Source of the DNA: Glandiceps talaboti
Lineage: Eukaryota > Hemichordata > Enteropneusta > Spengelidae
Direction of reading: 5' to 3'
Length of the DNA: 64,000 nt
NCBI RefSeq assembly: GCF_964340395.1
Contig: NC_135562.1
Location: 12,657,043-12,721,042 of the forward strand
The first letter of the stretch is position 1. Each line of letters starts with the position of its first letter. The notes beneath the pieces are model-generated. The model saw only the letters and a program-made list of their open reading frames with translations. It ran no database searches and was not told the DNA's origin. Positions 11,650 through 24,024 of this stretch are shown here, piece by piece. Both the position numbers and the translations under genes were made by a program.

Positions 11650-11726
<77 letters not shown>
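11556..11726. repeat. Two (TA)n tracts separated by an inverted-repeat motif
   Basis: The first tract, 11571-11639, is bracketed by ATCTGGACGGAAAC and its exact complement GTTTCCGTCCAGAT. A second tract follows directly (11652-11726). The arrangement is a long perfect cruciform-capable palindrome. Confidence 0.9.
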
Positions 11727-11729
<3 letters not shown>

Positions 11730-12159
11730 CGATATAACTACCTTTTAATACAAGCAACCCGAATACTTTTAACGGTTTATGAAGGCAATTAATACGGGGA
11801 AATTTGACTCAATTAAACCATCCAGTGCAGGGCCCAACATTGCAACACCATACGAACATTTACTTATCTCATTTGCATTGTCCTGTTAAATATCATTGAT
11901 ACGAATAAATGCACACGTACGCGCGTTCCGGCAGCAAACTCGCCCTCAGTATCGAAGGATTTATACATGAAAAAGAGGGGTGGGAGGTTTTCAATTTTGA
12001 TCGAAGAAGAGATCGCACGGATTTATCTTGGCAAATTTCCAGCAAGAATTTTCGGTAGAAAGTTGATGATCTGACCAGGATGTTGAAACTGACCTGGTTG
12101 ACTAACGTTTTTCAAATGCTTTCAGCATACAGAAACCCGAGGGAATATCGAACGAATTA

Positions 12160-12370
12160 AAAACACAATTTTCAATTTTGAAATAGTGAAGAGATTGTAT
12201 GAATTTATGCCGGTGAATTATCCAGCATCATTGCCCATAGATGCGATCTTACGGCGAACCACAACATGTAATGTGAAGCTTTCATAGTATGTCTCGCCAT
12301 AGAAGGAGTTTTACAGGCTTGTTTTCTCATGTTCGACCAGCCAATACAGTCTGAAGAAAAACACAAAATA
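12160..12370. repeat. Dispersed repeat shared with 38960-39125
   Basis: The phrases GAAATAGTGAAGAGATTGTATGA, TGCGATCTTACGGC and ACCACAACATGTAATG recur at 38980-39070 with small changes. The 3' part also matches 790-845. It is an interspersed non-coding repeat. Confidence 0.6.
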
Positions 12371-12529
12371 ACTCTCCATTAATTGCTACTTCATGATCAG
12401 TAAAGACAACCGCAGAACTAATCATGAACAATTAAATTAAAAAAAATTAGACAACATATCCTGACCAGAAACAATGCTTTTGTTTTTGTGGCCTATAGAT
12501 CAAATTAAAGCTTATTATACTAAAAGTTG

Positions 12530-12975
12530 CATGTACAATATTTTCAGGACAGATGCGTTTTGATATCGCAAATGTATGAAGCAAATAATAATGAATTTGA
12601 AGCTTACATTCTTGTGATATAGCCTAATTTCCGAAAAATATTAATTATGTAAATTGCTCCTTAGTATTCCTAGGATGTTTACCGAAACCTAATCAGCTCT
12701 TTCCACCGTTACCCTACGGAACACTTGTTCTAAATTTCGTTTGAATTGAGGCAGTCGTGCTTTAGAAAATGGTGATACAGTTTGGCTACGCACTGACAAA
12801 CAGACCCACAGCTGCAGACAGCAATACATATACACATACATACATACATCCATCCATACATACATACATACATACATACATACATACATACATACATACA
12901 GACAGACAGACAGACAGACAGACTCACACACAGACTTCTGACGCCTGATATAAGACCTTCCATAAGGAAGGTAAA
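12530..12975 (+). mobile_element. Family P element, 3' fragment, with (CATA)n(CAGA)n
   Basis: One internal-repeat unit is followed by the right module (AAACCTAATCAGCTCTTTCC), then (CATA)n at 12831-12900, (CAGA)n at 12901-12923, and a decayed right end CCTTCCATAAGGAAGG. Open frames read through the tetranucleotides are artefacts. Confidence 0.7.
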
Positions 12976-13084
12976 AAGCTGTTGAACTGGTAACCTAGCC
13001 CATCACATTGACTAGGTAGTTCCATTTTTTATATAATTTGTAGTTTTTAACAATGTTGGACAAGGATGTAAAACAAATCATATA

Positions 13085-13942
13085 CCAGATTTAAACTGAA
13101 TGCCTCCCGTAAGGGAATCACTAATTATGCAAATTACTCATTAAAGGTAAAAGTTGTATCAACAAAGTTCATAGGACAGGTGCGTATTATTAGGGTTGAT
13201 ATATGTACCATATTATATTATATTTTTAAGATACAGCCTAGTTACCTAAAATCGTTAATTATGAAAATTTTTCATTAAAACTGTAAGCTATATCAACGAA
13301 TTTTATCGGACGTACTCGCCTTGTTATGGTTAACATTATGTACTAAATGATATTGAAATTCAAGATACATCCTAATTACTGAAAATAATTAATTATGCAA
13401 ATTAGTCATTAACACTGTAAGGTACATCAACAAACTTTATAGGGCGTATGAACTTTGTTATGTTAAATATATGTGGTAGATTATATTGAAATTGAAGTAT
13501 GCAGTCTTAAGATATAGCTTAATTACTGAAAACCCTTAATTAAGGTATATGAACAAACTTTATAGGACATATGCAATTTGTTATAGTTAACGTATGTACT
13601 GGATTATATTGAAACTGAAGTTTGATTTCTTAAGATATAGCCTAATTACTGACAATAACTAATTATGCAAATTATTCATTAACGCTGAAAGGTACATCAA
13701 CAATATATAACAGACAAAGGCACTTTGTTGTGTTTAATGAACATACTAAATTATATTGAAATTGAAGTATGCAGTCTTGAGATATTGCTTAATTAGTTGA
13801 TTTCATTGATATGCAAATTTCTCTAATTAACATTAACAGATTGCGCTCAAACAGTACACAGGTCTACCCATTACCCCAAATATTGTGTGTACCAAATTTC
13901 AGTATAATTGAGCCAGCTGTTTTTAAGAAAATGATAACACAC

Positions 13943-14001
<59 letters not shown>

Positions 14002-14040
14002 CATATGACAGACACACAGACAGATATCCCCCTTTTAAAG
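13085..14040 (+). mobile_element. Family P element, near-complete copy
   Basis: It starts CCAGATTTAAACTGAATGCC, then CTCCCGTAAGGGAATCA. About five diverged internal units follow, each built on AATTATGCAAATTA, CATTAA, ACTTTATAGGAC, TTGTTATG and AGATATAGCCTAATTA. The right module GCCAGCTGTTTTTAAGAAA, a (CAGA)n(CA)n tract and a worn right end finish it. It encodes nothing and must have moved using another element's enzyme. The architecture (end, tandem core, short tetranucleotide, end) recalls the pearl-type elements known from bivalves; that comparison is by structure only. Confidence 0.75.
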
Positions 14041-14295
14041 TTGTGAAAGTGTTTAAAATTGCCATTTTTTCAATATTTCAAATACTGTAAAAAATCGTGT
14101 AGAACCAACCTTTACCATGTAATCAATTGCCTCGTCCACGGATGCAAGTCAAATTGACCCTTGTAACGACGTACGGCTTTAGAGAATAATTCGATTGTAA
14201 ACAAAATGTTTTGAACCTCCCGCCATTACCGCACAAATTGCCACATCATTTAAGAGACGAGATCACGCGAGAATTTGGGATGCGACTTAACTATC

Positions 14296-14310
14296 ATGGC
14301 AGCGATGGAG
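14296..14310 (+). CDS. Candidate first coding exon (start codon plus donor)
   Basis: ATGGCAGCGATGGAG|GTAAGTATC encodes MAAME and runs into a near-perfect donor. The upstream 70 bases have a less AT-rich, 5'-UTR-like composition (GAGACGAGATCACGCGAG). No partner exon was identified downstream, where the next 1.5 kb is without recognisable coding sequence before the LINE at 16055. Confidence 0.3.
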
Positions 14311-15868
14311 GTAAGTATCACGAATAAACATGAGAAAGTTTCCCAGGTGAACTTTAGCCAAGTCGGAGGATACTTTGATTTGGCACATCCGCATACTTTT
14401 GTCACTTGTATTGTCTTTATTTGTGATCACTATCAAGGGCAAGGTTAGGAACATTTTCGATGGTTTCGTGATCGTGGTTATGGACACGTTCGAAGTATCT
14501 GCCTTCCGTAGCGTAGGCAAACGTAGAGCTATGTTTGTTTTCCTTGAAAGTTGAAAGCTATCATTATTGTGCAATTGTTGTGTATAGTTTCTGGTTGTAT
14601 CGGCAAGTTCATTTTACATGACGTACAGAAGTGTCACATTGTCACTTTTTATTACTTTCGTGCTACTTTCTAGCTCTTGATTTTCGCCCTTGAATTGAAA
14701 ATAAATCCAACGGAAGTTACCGTATATCGTCAATCACTGGTAATGAAAACAATACATAGTACATGTCGAAATCGTTGCCGCATTGTCATTCAGTGATCAG
14801 TTTTACCCATCTACCCATCCTGTTATCCGATCTAGTTTGCTTTTCCTGTATTTACGTTTGTATTGTACTTATTTTTGATCGGGTAATAAAATATATATCA
14901 TATCATATCATATCATATCATATCATATCATATCATATCGACAGACGATCCCACAAAAATTTACCTCTCAGCAGGTGACTATATAAACTGCACAATGTGC
15001 GACTGGTGATGGTATTTATTCAAGGGCATGCAATTAAACACGACGACGTGATACATTTTACAACGATAATGCATGGCAGACATCACTGTGCTTCTCGTTC
15101 GTGACATGCGTTCATTTTGACAATGGTACCGATTGTTATCAGGAGAAAGTGGCTCCACTTGGGAAAAATCACTGTATAAACAAGTTTTGCCTCTGAACAC
15201 AACCAAATTCACTTTCAATTATCAATCTATTACACATATTTATGGAAGGAACGTTAGCAAATGCCCAGCTCACTAAATAGTTCAACACATACCCCTCTCC
15301 GAATGCATAGACTTCGATACTTGACGTGCGATCATACGGTAAAATTTTCCATTTTTAGGCTGCAGTGCATCATCACATCCCAGTTCGCGTACATATAATC
15401 ATGGATGTATAAGATAATGTCGTCAAGATCATCGCTATAAGAAAGCCATGTTGACATGTTTTTTATTTCCAGCAAAATTCCACAATATATCAAACTGCCC
15501 TGAGTTTACTTGCAAGACTACATAGTCTGATTATTATTACAATTCACCGCTGGGTCACGTTAGTCGTCGTGACGTGGTGGGGGCCGGTGTTCACAGGGAC
15601 AAGGTTCTCGAGATATGCCGAGGAGTATTTTTTATCAGAATACAGTAAAATGTCGATAATATAGACGTGTTTAGGCAAACACATATTGAAGAGTGAAAAA
15701 TACTTTAGTTCTGTGATCGCACAAAGTCACTACATAAAAATACTACTAATACTAATAGTACTATTACGGTACTGTTATCATGTTATCATGTGTGTCATTT
15801 ACTGCATCAAATAGAAGACGTGTTTTTCAAGCTCTCCTGGGATCTTGTAAATTTTAGAACATTTGCCT
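14311..15868. other. No gene seen; (ATATC)n at 14891-14939
   Basis: Apart from a pentanucleotide microsatellite (about ten CATAT units) there is only low-complexity, non-coding-looking sequence. Confidence 0.5.
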
Positions 15869-16061
15869 TCGATTAAGCACTGTGGACCACTTTAATCGAC
15901 TTATCGTGTGTTGCTGGTGTTACTTCGCTGGATTTCTTGTCAATAAGAACATTCATCAAGGTAAAAACAACGATTTTCCCGTCAACTGTTTGAATAACAT
16001 TGGCAGTCAACGTTTTCCGTTGTATACACTCTACTTTGCATAAAGACAGAGCCGCCAAAAG

Positions 16062-16917
16062 ATGTCAAGATGTCAACTGTGGCGCAACCAGAGGTGTGTC
16101 TTCCTATGCAAAAAATGTAACAACAAGCGTTTCTCACCCAACTCATCTAATTTAGATGACAGCTCGCTGCAACACATCACCTCCATCAGAAAAAGTCTTG
16201 TTGATACGCACAGGTTAGCAACACACCCGTCCTCCTGGTGGATGTGAAAATGATAAAAGGACAAACAGAATACCATGAGTGTGTCGTTGGACTATTTCAA
16301 TGAACTTGTCGAGGAACTGAAAGACCGTCTCAAAGTTCTTGAGCAGGAAAATAAGGACCTAAAGAAAAGTAAAATGGAGCTCAACGAAAGAGTTGGAGTA
16401 TTAGAAAAGGCAAGTGATAACCAAAATCAATACAGCATATGAGAAAACTCAGAGATACACGGAATTCCAGAATGTCAAGGTCAAGCTGAAAACACAGACA
16501 ACATCACACTTCAAGTTATCAAGATGATCTCACCAGATATAACTACAGACCACCTTGAAGTAACTCATCGAATTGGGAGAACGACTCATCACGATGGAAA
16601 TGTCAGAGGCAAGCATCAACCAAGGCCAATAATCGTGAAGTTCTCAGGAAGGAAAATCAGGGATCAAGTTTTTAACAATAAAAAGAAAATGAAGAACGTA
16701 GCAACGAGCGATCTAGTTTACACTGAACGAATCTGATCTTTATCAACGAGAACCTAACACCGAAAATGCGCAATTTGCTGAAGTTTGTGAACAACAAAAA
16801 GAAGACCGAAAGCTATAGGTATTTAGGGACCCGAAATGGACATATTCATGTCAAAAAATCAGACACATCCAAGGTAGTTACTATCAGAAATGAATCGGAT
16901 CTTGTGAAAATTGTTTA
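16062..16917 (+). pseudogene. LINE ORF1 (PHD-like motif, coiled coil, RRM-type C-terminus)
   Basis: The first frame reads MSRCQLWRNQRCVFLCKKCN, resembling the end of a PHD finger (W-x(n)-C-x-x-C) found in many CR1-type ORF1 proteins. A second frame from 16274 gives a coiled coil, NELVEELKDRLKVLEQENKD and onward, interrupted by a TGA at 16440. The nucleic-acid-binding part follows with VTHRIGRTT and PIIVKFSGRKIRDQVF, then after another frame change INENLTPKMRNLLKFV, YRYLGTRNGHIHVKK and a terminal stop at 16917. The protein binds element RNA in related LINEs. Several stops prevent expression here. Confidence 0.75.
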
Positions 16918-16989
16918 ATATATTGTATAAGGTGCGTAATGTGTAATGATATTTTTAGTCCTTTTTAATGATCAATCAACATAATAATC

Positions 16990-18401
16990 AGTTTTTTGTC
17001 AATGGCGATACTTTTTGATGTGCATTGTAAATCGTACTCTGTCTCAGAGTTTAATAGTGCCTTCTCAGGCAATCTATGTGATATTTTCTCGATTTCACAT
17101 GTAAATGTACGGTCGTTAAGTAAAAACTAAGATGACTTTCAACTTATCTTTGAAAATAGTCTCCAGGCACATTTTAAAATAATTGCTGTGTTTGAGATCT
17201 GGAAGGCCCGTGGAAAACAAAAGCATTTTTACCCTGCCAAATTATTCTTTTAAAGTAAACTGTTGAGATGTGGGACGGGGGTGGGGGGGGGGGGGGTTGT
17301 TCACGACAGTCTTCATTATAATATTCTGAACGAAATTGTCATCACAGATGCTGAGTCTCTTTGGATTGAGGTTTATTAACAGAAATAACAAATTTATCAT
17401 AGGCTCTCTACAGACCTCCAAGTTCAAACTCAGACATATTTATTGATAGCTTGGAGCAAATTTTGTACCATAGAGTACAGGGTTATGCTGGGTGCTTTCT
17501 TGTCGGCGACTTCAACATTGACGTTTCAAAGCCTTGTGAGGCAACAGCTGATAAACTTCTTAGTGTTTTATCATGTTTACATTTTGAGCAAACGATAATC
17601 ATACCTACTAGAATAACTGGTGCAAGTGAGACCACAATCGATCATCTGTACACAAATATGGCTCATTTGAATATTACATCAGGCACTCTTTTAGCCCATA
17701 TCTCAGATCATTTGCCAACCTTTGCATTCTTTCACTCAATGACCATGCACTCAAAAGCAAATGCACATTTTAGGAATTATTCTAAATTCAAATTAGATTC
17801 ATTTAGACATGATTTGCAAGATGAAACGTGGCAGGAAGTATTGAACCGTAAAGATGTAAATGAAGCAATGACCAAGTTCACTAACACCTTCTTAAATATT
17901 TGTAATACCAATTCGCCACTCAAAAACATAAATAAACTCAAGAAAGATGTTAAAAACAAACCCTGGATCACAGCGGCAATACGGAAATCTATTCGAAAGA
18001 AACACAGCCTCTTCAAAAAAGTAGTCCGGAGTAAATTCGAAGAAAATATTCTTCAAAAATTCAAAAGATACAGAATTGTGTTAACAAACATTTTAAGGAA
18101 AGCTAAGAAAACATACTATTCTGATTTGTTTGATATACATTGTAACGACATGAACGAGACATGGCGAGTGGTAAATGATCTGCTGGGTAAAAAGAAAAAT
18201 AGTAACTCTTCTATTCCTACCAAGATAAAAAGTTTCTGTAATGGAACTTCTGTTATTCATACAGAAATTCCAGATATAGTTGATGTTTTCAACAACCACT
18301 TTGTTAACATTGGTGAAAGACTTGCTAAGAATATTCAGGCAAATGGAAACGGTTGTTTTCGTGACTTCATGGGTGACTATGTACCTCACTGTTTTTCCTA
18401 A
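16990..18401 (+). pseudogene. LINE ORF2, endonuclease and linker
   Basis: The N-terminal part (16990-17450) is broken by stops but retains HVNVRSLSKN and a RPPSSNSDIFIDSLEQIL block. From 17451 an open frame of 316 codons holds the catalytic end of the AP-type endonuclease: VGDFNID, then TTIDHLYTN and ISDHLPTFAFF. The linker follows, with KPWITAAIRKSIRKKHSLF and NEKTWRVVND-like text. In related elements this enzyme nicks target DNA to prime reverse transcription. The frame stops at 18401 and the reverse transcriptase continues in another frame. Confidence 0.85.
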
Positions 18402-18415
18402 AGCCAACTTCAGTT

Positions 18416-19924
18416 GTGGAAGTAGAAGACATTATTTCAAGCTTAAATGTACACAAAGCATTAGGCTGGGACAAAATTGATGCAAAACTGCTAAAGTATG
18501 CTATGTCCTATGTTTCAAAACCCTTATGTAACATTGTAAATTTATCTTTCTCAACTGGATGTTTTCCAGACTCCCTTCAAATTGCGAAGGTTATTCCGCT
18601 CTTCAAAAAAGGAGATCCAGAAGACACGGGAAATTACAGACCAATTTCTATTTTGTCAATCATTAGCAAAGTATTTGAAAAAATAATGTGTAAACGTGTT
18701 GTGAATTTTGTAGAGAAACATGACTTGCTCTTCCAGCACCAGTATGGCTTTCGTGAAAAGTACAGCTGTAAACTTTCACTTATTAGCCTTGTTCAACATT
18801 TATTGGATGAACTAGATAAAGGAAAATCTACAACAGGCATATTTATAGACTTCTCAAAGGCATTTGATACTGTTAACCATACCATTTTATTTTCAAAACT
18901 CGATCACCAAGGCATTAGAGGGGTGGCACTGGATTGGTTTAAAAGTTATTTGGATTCAAGATGTCAATTTGTGAGTATTGGTAATATTGGTAATATAGAA
19001 TCAATGAAACAAAACATAACTTGTGGTGTTCCACAAGGGTCTATTTTGGGTCTAATACTTTTCCTCATCTACATAAATGACTTACCAATTGCAAACTCTT
19101 CAGTTATTTTCAATTTTAGGCTTTACGCCGATGATTCGAACCTGTTTCATTCACCCGAGAAGTGTTCTTCATCAACAAACACCAGCAATATAAACTCAGC
19201 CCTTGCAAATGTTACAAACTGGTGTGATGCAAACAAATTAACAGTAAATTCTGCTAAATCACACGCATTACTCATTGGTGGTAGACACAAACCTCATAAT
19301 GCACAATGTTCAGTTCAGTTGAAAGATATGGCTATTAACTTTGTCAGTAATACCCCTTATGTTGGAGTATATTTGGATAGTAAAATGTTATGGAATTGCC
19401 ACATTTTAGAAGTGAAGAAAAAAATGAGTAAGCTAACTGGTATTTTGTACAGACTTCGTTATACAGTTCCTCAGCATATTCTTTTGATGATATATAATAC
19501 ACTTGTTCTTCCCCATCTGTCATATGGACTGGAAGTATGATATACTGATCATCGCCAAAAAATTGCTTGCATAATTACCTTCAGTAGTTACAACACCCAC
19601 TCCCCCCTTAATTAAACGCCTCCAAATGCTAGATATATACAACCAACGTGATTACCAAATAGGAATTTTTGTTCACGATGTGATCAATGGCAGAGTCCCG
19701 TCATACTTCTGAAATTTCGTTTCCAAGATAGGTCACTGTCACGACACCAGGCAACATAAGCGAAATGATTTAAGCATCCCAATATACAAAAATAATTATG
19801 GTCAATTTAGCACAAAGTTCATTGGGGCCAAAATCTGGAACTCTATCCCTTCCCATATAAGAGACACTCGAAGTCGGAGTACATTCACAGCTAATTTCAA
19901 GAGCCATCTTCTTAGCCAGTATTA
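18416..19924 (+). pseudogene. LINE ORF2, reverse transcriptase and C-terminus
   Basis: An open frame of 374 codons contains all palm blocks in order: PLFKKGDPEDTGNYRPISIL, HQYGFREKYSC, GIFIDFSKAFDTVNH, LDWFKSYLDSR, CGVPQGSILGLILFLIYIND and the catalytic RLYADDSN. Thumb blocks LTVNSAKSHALLIG and YNTLVLPHLSYGLEV follow. A stop at 19538-19540 truncates it; beyond this, in the next frames, IWNSIPSHIRD and a final FKSHLLSQY complete the usual end. Both catalytic aspartates are intact, so the palm itself is not the lesion. Confidence 0.88.
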
Positions 19925-20180
19925 GTTGATGTATACCGTTATTGTTCTTTCTTTTAAGATTTGAGAGTAATTGTTTCCGAATTTAGTTAAATACTTCTCC
20001 GGATTTGTGTGATATGTATGTTTTGTTTTTGTTTTGTTTTGTTTTGTTTTGTTTTGTTTTGTTTTGTTTTGTTTTGTTTTGTTTTGTTTTGTTGTTTTTT
20101 CTCTGAGGACAAAACTCGATTAGTTGTTTCGACAACTATTTTTGCCCTCATTAAAAATAAAGTATTATTATTATTATTAA

Positions 20181-20235
<55 letters not shown>

Positions 20236-20236
20236 T

Positions 20237-21080
20237 ACCGATTTTAGACTCGCCTACCTAACAGCAATCTTGCAACGTCCACGTGTTTTGTCAGACCATT
20301 TTCTTCTCTGACTGCATTCCATCGGTGTATCTCACTAAAAATGTTGATTTTGCCCTCCTTTCTTTTCTCCCACTTGTTTTTACTAGCGGAATGGAGCAGT
20401 TCCACATTACCTGTGACATTGATCATGTTCGATGCCATGTTGTATATTAGCAACAATATTGTGCGCATGAACGAACGATACGTCACACTCTGTGACGTCA
20501 CGCGTCAAGTACACATCTTTCGACCATAAACATTGGTGTACGTACACACAAAAAATATTTTTATATTTTTTAAAAATTACAATTTTACCAGCAATCAATA
20601 TCAACCAAGTCAATGCAGAATCCATGTGACTTAGTGCATATAATATGATACCAACGGCAAAATTTGATTTCTAAATATTGAAAAAATGGCAATTTTAAAC
20701 AATTTTACAACTTTAATACCTCCTGTACCCTTATGGGAGGTGAAAATAGTGGCAAAGCATTTCAGGTTGAGTTTACATAGCAGAAATTCAGTCATTTGAT
20801 TTTGTCTTTTGTAATTTGTCTGTATGGCAATCGATTTACATCAGTTCTAAAGTTGGAAAATGTACACAATTTACGGTTATATAAATTTCGTAGCTCCTCC
20901 CGACCCTCCTCTTAAAAAAATGACCCACCAAATGAAACACTCAAGAATTGTTTTGCTACAGTGGCGATGTAAATATTATGGTACAATGATACATTAATAT
21001 AATCAACTACAGAAACAGTCCAAACGAGATTACTTTGCAAAGGATATGTTTCATGAAGACCTGTGCATGGAGGTACTTAC
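20237..21080. other. No gene seen; family P right end at 20715-20745
   Basis: A lone right-end motif of family P (ACCTCCTGTACCCTTATGGG) and a perfect CRE-like TGACGTCA at 20493-20500 are the only notable items. Confidence 0.45.
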
Positions 21081-21169
21081 CCAGCTACCTTCCATCTTGA
21101 TTTGGGAGAAAGATGTCACGGCCGTTATTGCTACTGTTTGGGAGGAGACGCCTCCAAAGGCGAAAACTT
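21081..21169 (-). CDS. Gene B, exon 3 (unrecognised)
   Basis: An 89-nt exon lies between an acceptor ending TTATTTTCAAAG and a strong donor, AGCTGG|GTAAGTACC. It enters in phase 1 and leaves in phase 0, exactly the phases of gene A exon 3, and so follows gene B exon 2 in frame. The peptide is VFAFGGVSSQTVAITAVTSF followed by SQIKMEGSW. It is much shorter than gene A exon 3 and only loosely similar (A-I near the middle, K-[LM]-x-G near the end), so homology is uncertain. No later exon was found. Confidence 0.4.
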
Positions 21170-22963
21170 CTTTGAAAATAAGACCGTGTAGGAGCATAAA
21201 ATATTAAACCATAGACATACTTTAAGGTCTTATGGTATTAAATACCAGAATTGAAATAATTATACTATGCAGTACATATATGGCGAGGAAGCATATTTTG
21301 TTGTGGCAGCTGAAAGATATTTTGTAGATGTGCACCTGGTATATGACGTCACCTGAAGTTTAATTTGGTTCTAAAAATCACAAATAAAGAGAAAAACATT
21401 TCAAACCCCTTTCAGACTACCAGGATTGTGATGGCCTGATGATATCTCAGCCCCATCCTATTGTCTTAAATTTTGCTCACTCCTGCACGTTGGATATGTA
21501 ACAGCGTAGTTTAATCTCGATTCACTCTTATATGCAACATCAGAACCAAGTAAACCACTGCACAAGATATTATATAATTTGGAATACATATATTCTTCAG
21601 AAAATAGAAAGAAATCCCCTAGATAAATTTGAAACAAAGTATGCACAGTAGCCCAGCAGCCATTTGCTGACATGTGAAGCCTGCATTAGGATATTACTCG
21701 ACATTGTGTGAGAAGAGCCTTTGGCTCAACAATTTATCGAGTTTAAATAAAGTCAAATGATAATAATAATATCGCCATCACTGAAAAAAATGAAAAGCCA
21801 AAAATATGGGTAGGTAGCACCTGTTGAACATTATTACTAACTCACTAACGAAATTATAAATATGCAGGTGCACTTTGTTATTCATGTAATAATATACATA
21901 AATCAACTAAATATAAAAGAAGATATGAGATTAAGTATGGCTAACATAAAAGAGAAACACAGTTAACTGTCTTTCAAGTGGCCAAGCGAATGAGAAATGG
22001 GCAGTTAATTTGAAATTGTCACTCCATTGTCGTTAGATCCATTCTCAGTTTGTTATTCAATACGCCTTTGACGGTTGAGAAATGTATACAAAAGAAAACT
22101 CATTCAGTTACGTTAAAGTAAAATAAAATGCCATATGCATGAAATAGACATTTCATTTATGTTTGTAAATATTTATTAAACCAAATATTGCCTTGTCCAA
22201 GCTTGGAATGTGTTTTAGAGAATAAATCATGTAATCATAATAACTAAGTCCTTTCTCCTGCCTGCTGTGCTAGATATAAAATAATATTCCTTTTTCTACA
22301 TTAATTTTGTTTCCAAAATCATTCAGTGAGAAATCCAAATTAGCTTTCTCATTGGCCCCACCACTTCATAGATGTTTTACTATACTACTGTTTTCTGCTA
22401 CCTGTGCTTAATCGCTCCGTTTTATATTCAGTCGATTTACATGTATTATTACATTTGCACCAGTGATTACTTGCATTGGTGCCCATAAATAGTAGTGTTA
22501 TCTGCACTACAGTGTACCATCTGAAACATATCTCCATAAATGCATACACATGATGATGCGTTCATTCTTGTATAAAATACGAAAGCGCGCAATGGCACAG
22601 ACCAGTAATATACCGTTTCGAACATGACATGGTCATTTCTAACATTTATAACAATAACCGTCCCAGTGTGGGTACTCAGGGATATTAGCACACGTCCTCG
22701 CAGTGTTTTCTGCTTTACTTTCGCCCGCAAGGAGCACTGCAAGCTCTAGTGCAAATACCCCAAGTATGATACACTTACATTCATATGACAACTTGAAGGT
22801 GTTGTGTCGTTTTACGACAATAAGTCACTTGTTTAGTTGGATAATATTGGATGATACCTTTAATAGTAACTGTGATTTAATACAGACTCCAATTATTACA
22901 GACTGGTAGTCTAGGATTGTAAAGGCAAAATGAAAGATGAATTGATGTTCTTACAAAGGTTAC

Positions 22964-23165
22964 CTGCAAAAACATCTGCAAACTTTGAAATGTCTGTTTG
23001 AGTTCCACATTCTTGATACTTTTTCTTTGAAGCATGGCGGAAATCCCGATGCAGTGGGTTGTGTTGGTCGTCAAGGCTAATCTCAAACAGTCTAACCTCT
23101 TCCCCAGATTTGAGTTCAACAGAACCAGTTGACAGGCAAATAGAAATCCATGCATTTTGGAGTAC
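22964..23165 (-). CDS. Gene B, exon 2 (unrecognised family)
   Basis: A 202-nt exon enters in phase 0 after TACAG and leaves in phase 1 at TTTGCAG|GTAACC. The peptide starts VLQNAWISICLSTGSVELKS, continues GEEVRLFEISLDDQHNPLHR and ends ECGTQTDISKFADVFA. It aligns with gene A exon 2 through VL-NA-I-[IV]-C, G-V-[EV]-[LK]-LKSG and F-[ED]-[IN]-D-[DK]. The intron just upstream is tandemly duplicated together with this exon's acceptor (see 23163-23640). Function unknown; no signal peptide or membrane segment lies in this part. Confidence 0.6.
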
Positions 23166-23640
23166 CTGTAGAGTATTCGAAAATATATTTTATTTAATTA
23201 CCTAATTGTAGTCACACAACACAGAGGGCATACTAATCTGACCCCAGATCACATGTTACTTCATATTCTTGGCTGGTGTGTCTACGCCAGCAATAACATG
23301 TCTGAAGGTCCTATTAAGAATGCTGAATTTACCAAGATTCTGAAAGAAGTGAAGCACTGAGTCGACATACTGTAAGACCCATGTCACAGAATACAACACC
23401 ATCTACCTGTAGAGCATTCGAAAATGTTTTATCTTAATTACCTATCAGTCAGTAGTCACGCAACACAAAGAGCATACTCATGTGACCTCAGGTCACAAGT
23501 TACTTAACAATGTTGGTTGGTGCGTCACCACCAGCAGCAGTACAGTGTTGGATCGGAAGCTTCGACTGAGAACGTTGAATTTACCAAGATTCTGAAAGAC
23601 TTGAAGTATTCAGTCGACAGCCTGTACGACCTCAGTTGCA
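23163..23640. repeat. Tandem duplication, two units of about 241-252 bp
   Basis: Unit 1 starts TACCTGTAGAGTATTCG (23163) and unit 2 TACCTGTAGAGCATTCG (23404). Both continue through CACAACACA/CGCAACACA, ACTTGTGACC-like text and GAATTTACCAAGATTCTGAAAGA. The plus frame of unit 2 reads VEFTKILKDLKYSVDSLYDL, broken in unit 1 by stops. The first bases of each unit are the minus-strand splice acceptor of gene B exon 2, so the duplication has made a second potential acceptor. Confidence 0.7.
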
Positions 23641-24024
23641 AAACGCAAGACCTGCAGTATCTTAAAGAGTCGGTAAATGAAACAGCATTCAGACAAAGAT
23701 GCGCCTGCAGTAGACGTTCGTGGCTGGAGGTGGCCGTCTAGAATTCAAACTGCCAGACTAGTCCAATCAAAGGCATATTGAAGCCCAACAAAAGTAATGT
23801 ACCATCCGGTGCTCTCGGTCAAGTAGCTGCAACGACATACTCTCAACACACTTTTGGGGATAAAAGACTCGCACCAGATTATCTGGCGACTTGAAACTAT
23901 CTGAATCCCGTCAGGGTATCAAACATGACGATCAAGCTGTCCTAAACATTGTCTCAATATTAATTGTACAAGGTTCATAAAAACTAAGCATAGGATGCAA
24001 GTTACTCATACTCAGTACCCTTAG

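Larger units (their letters stand above)
16055..20236 (+). mobile_element. CR1/Jockey-group LINE, nearly full length, decayed
   Basis: In order: a PHD-finger-like remnant (about 16062-16140), a coiled coil and ORF1 C-terminus (16274-16917), an apurinic-type endonuclease (about 16990-17750), a linker, the reverse transcriptase (18416-19540) and the C-terminal region (to about 19924). A 3' UTR follows, carrying (GTTTT)n at 20024-20092 and ending in ATTAAAAATAAAG plus (TTA)n at 20163-20236. A 3' end of short tandem units is typical of CR1-superfamily elements. At least four stops or frame changes and a G-run at 17278-17296 show it is dead, but the coding match is still long, so the insertion is not ancient. 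Confidence 0.85.
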
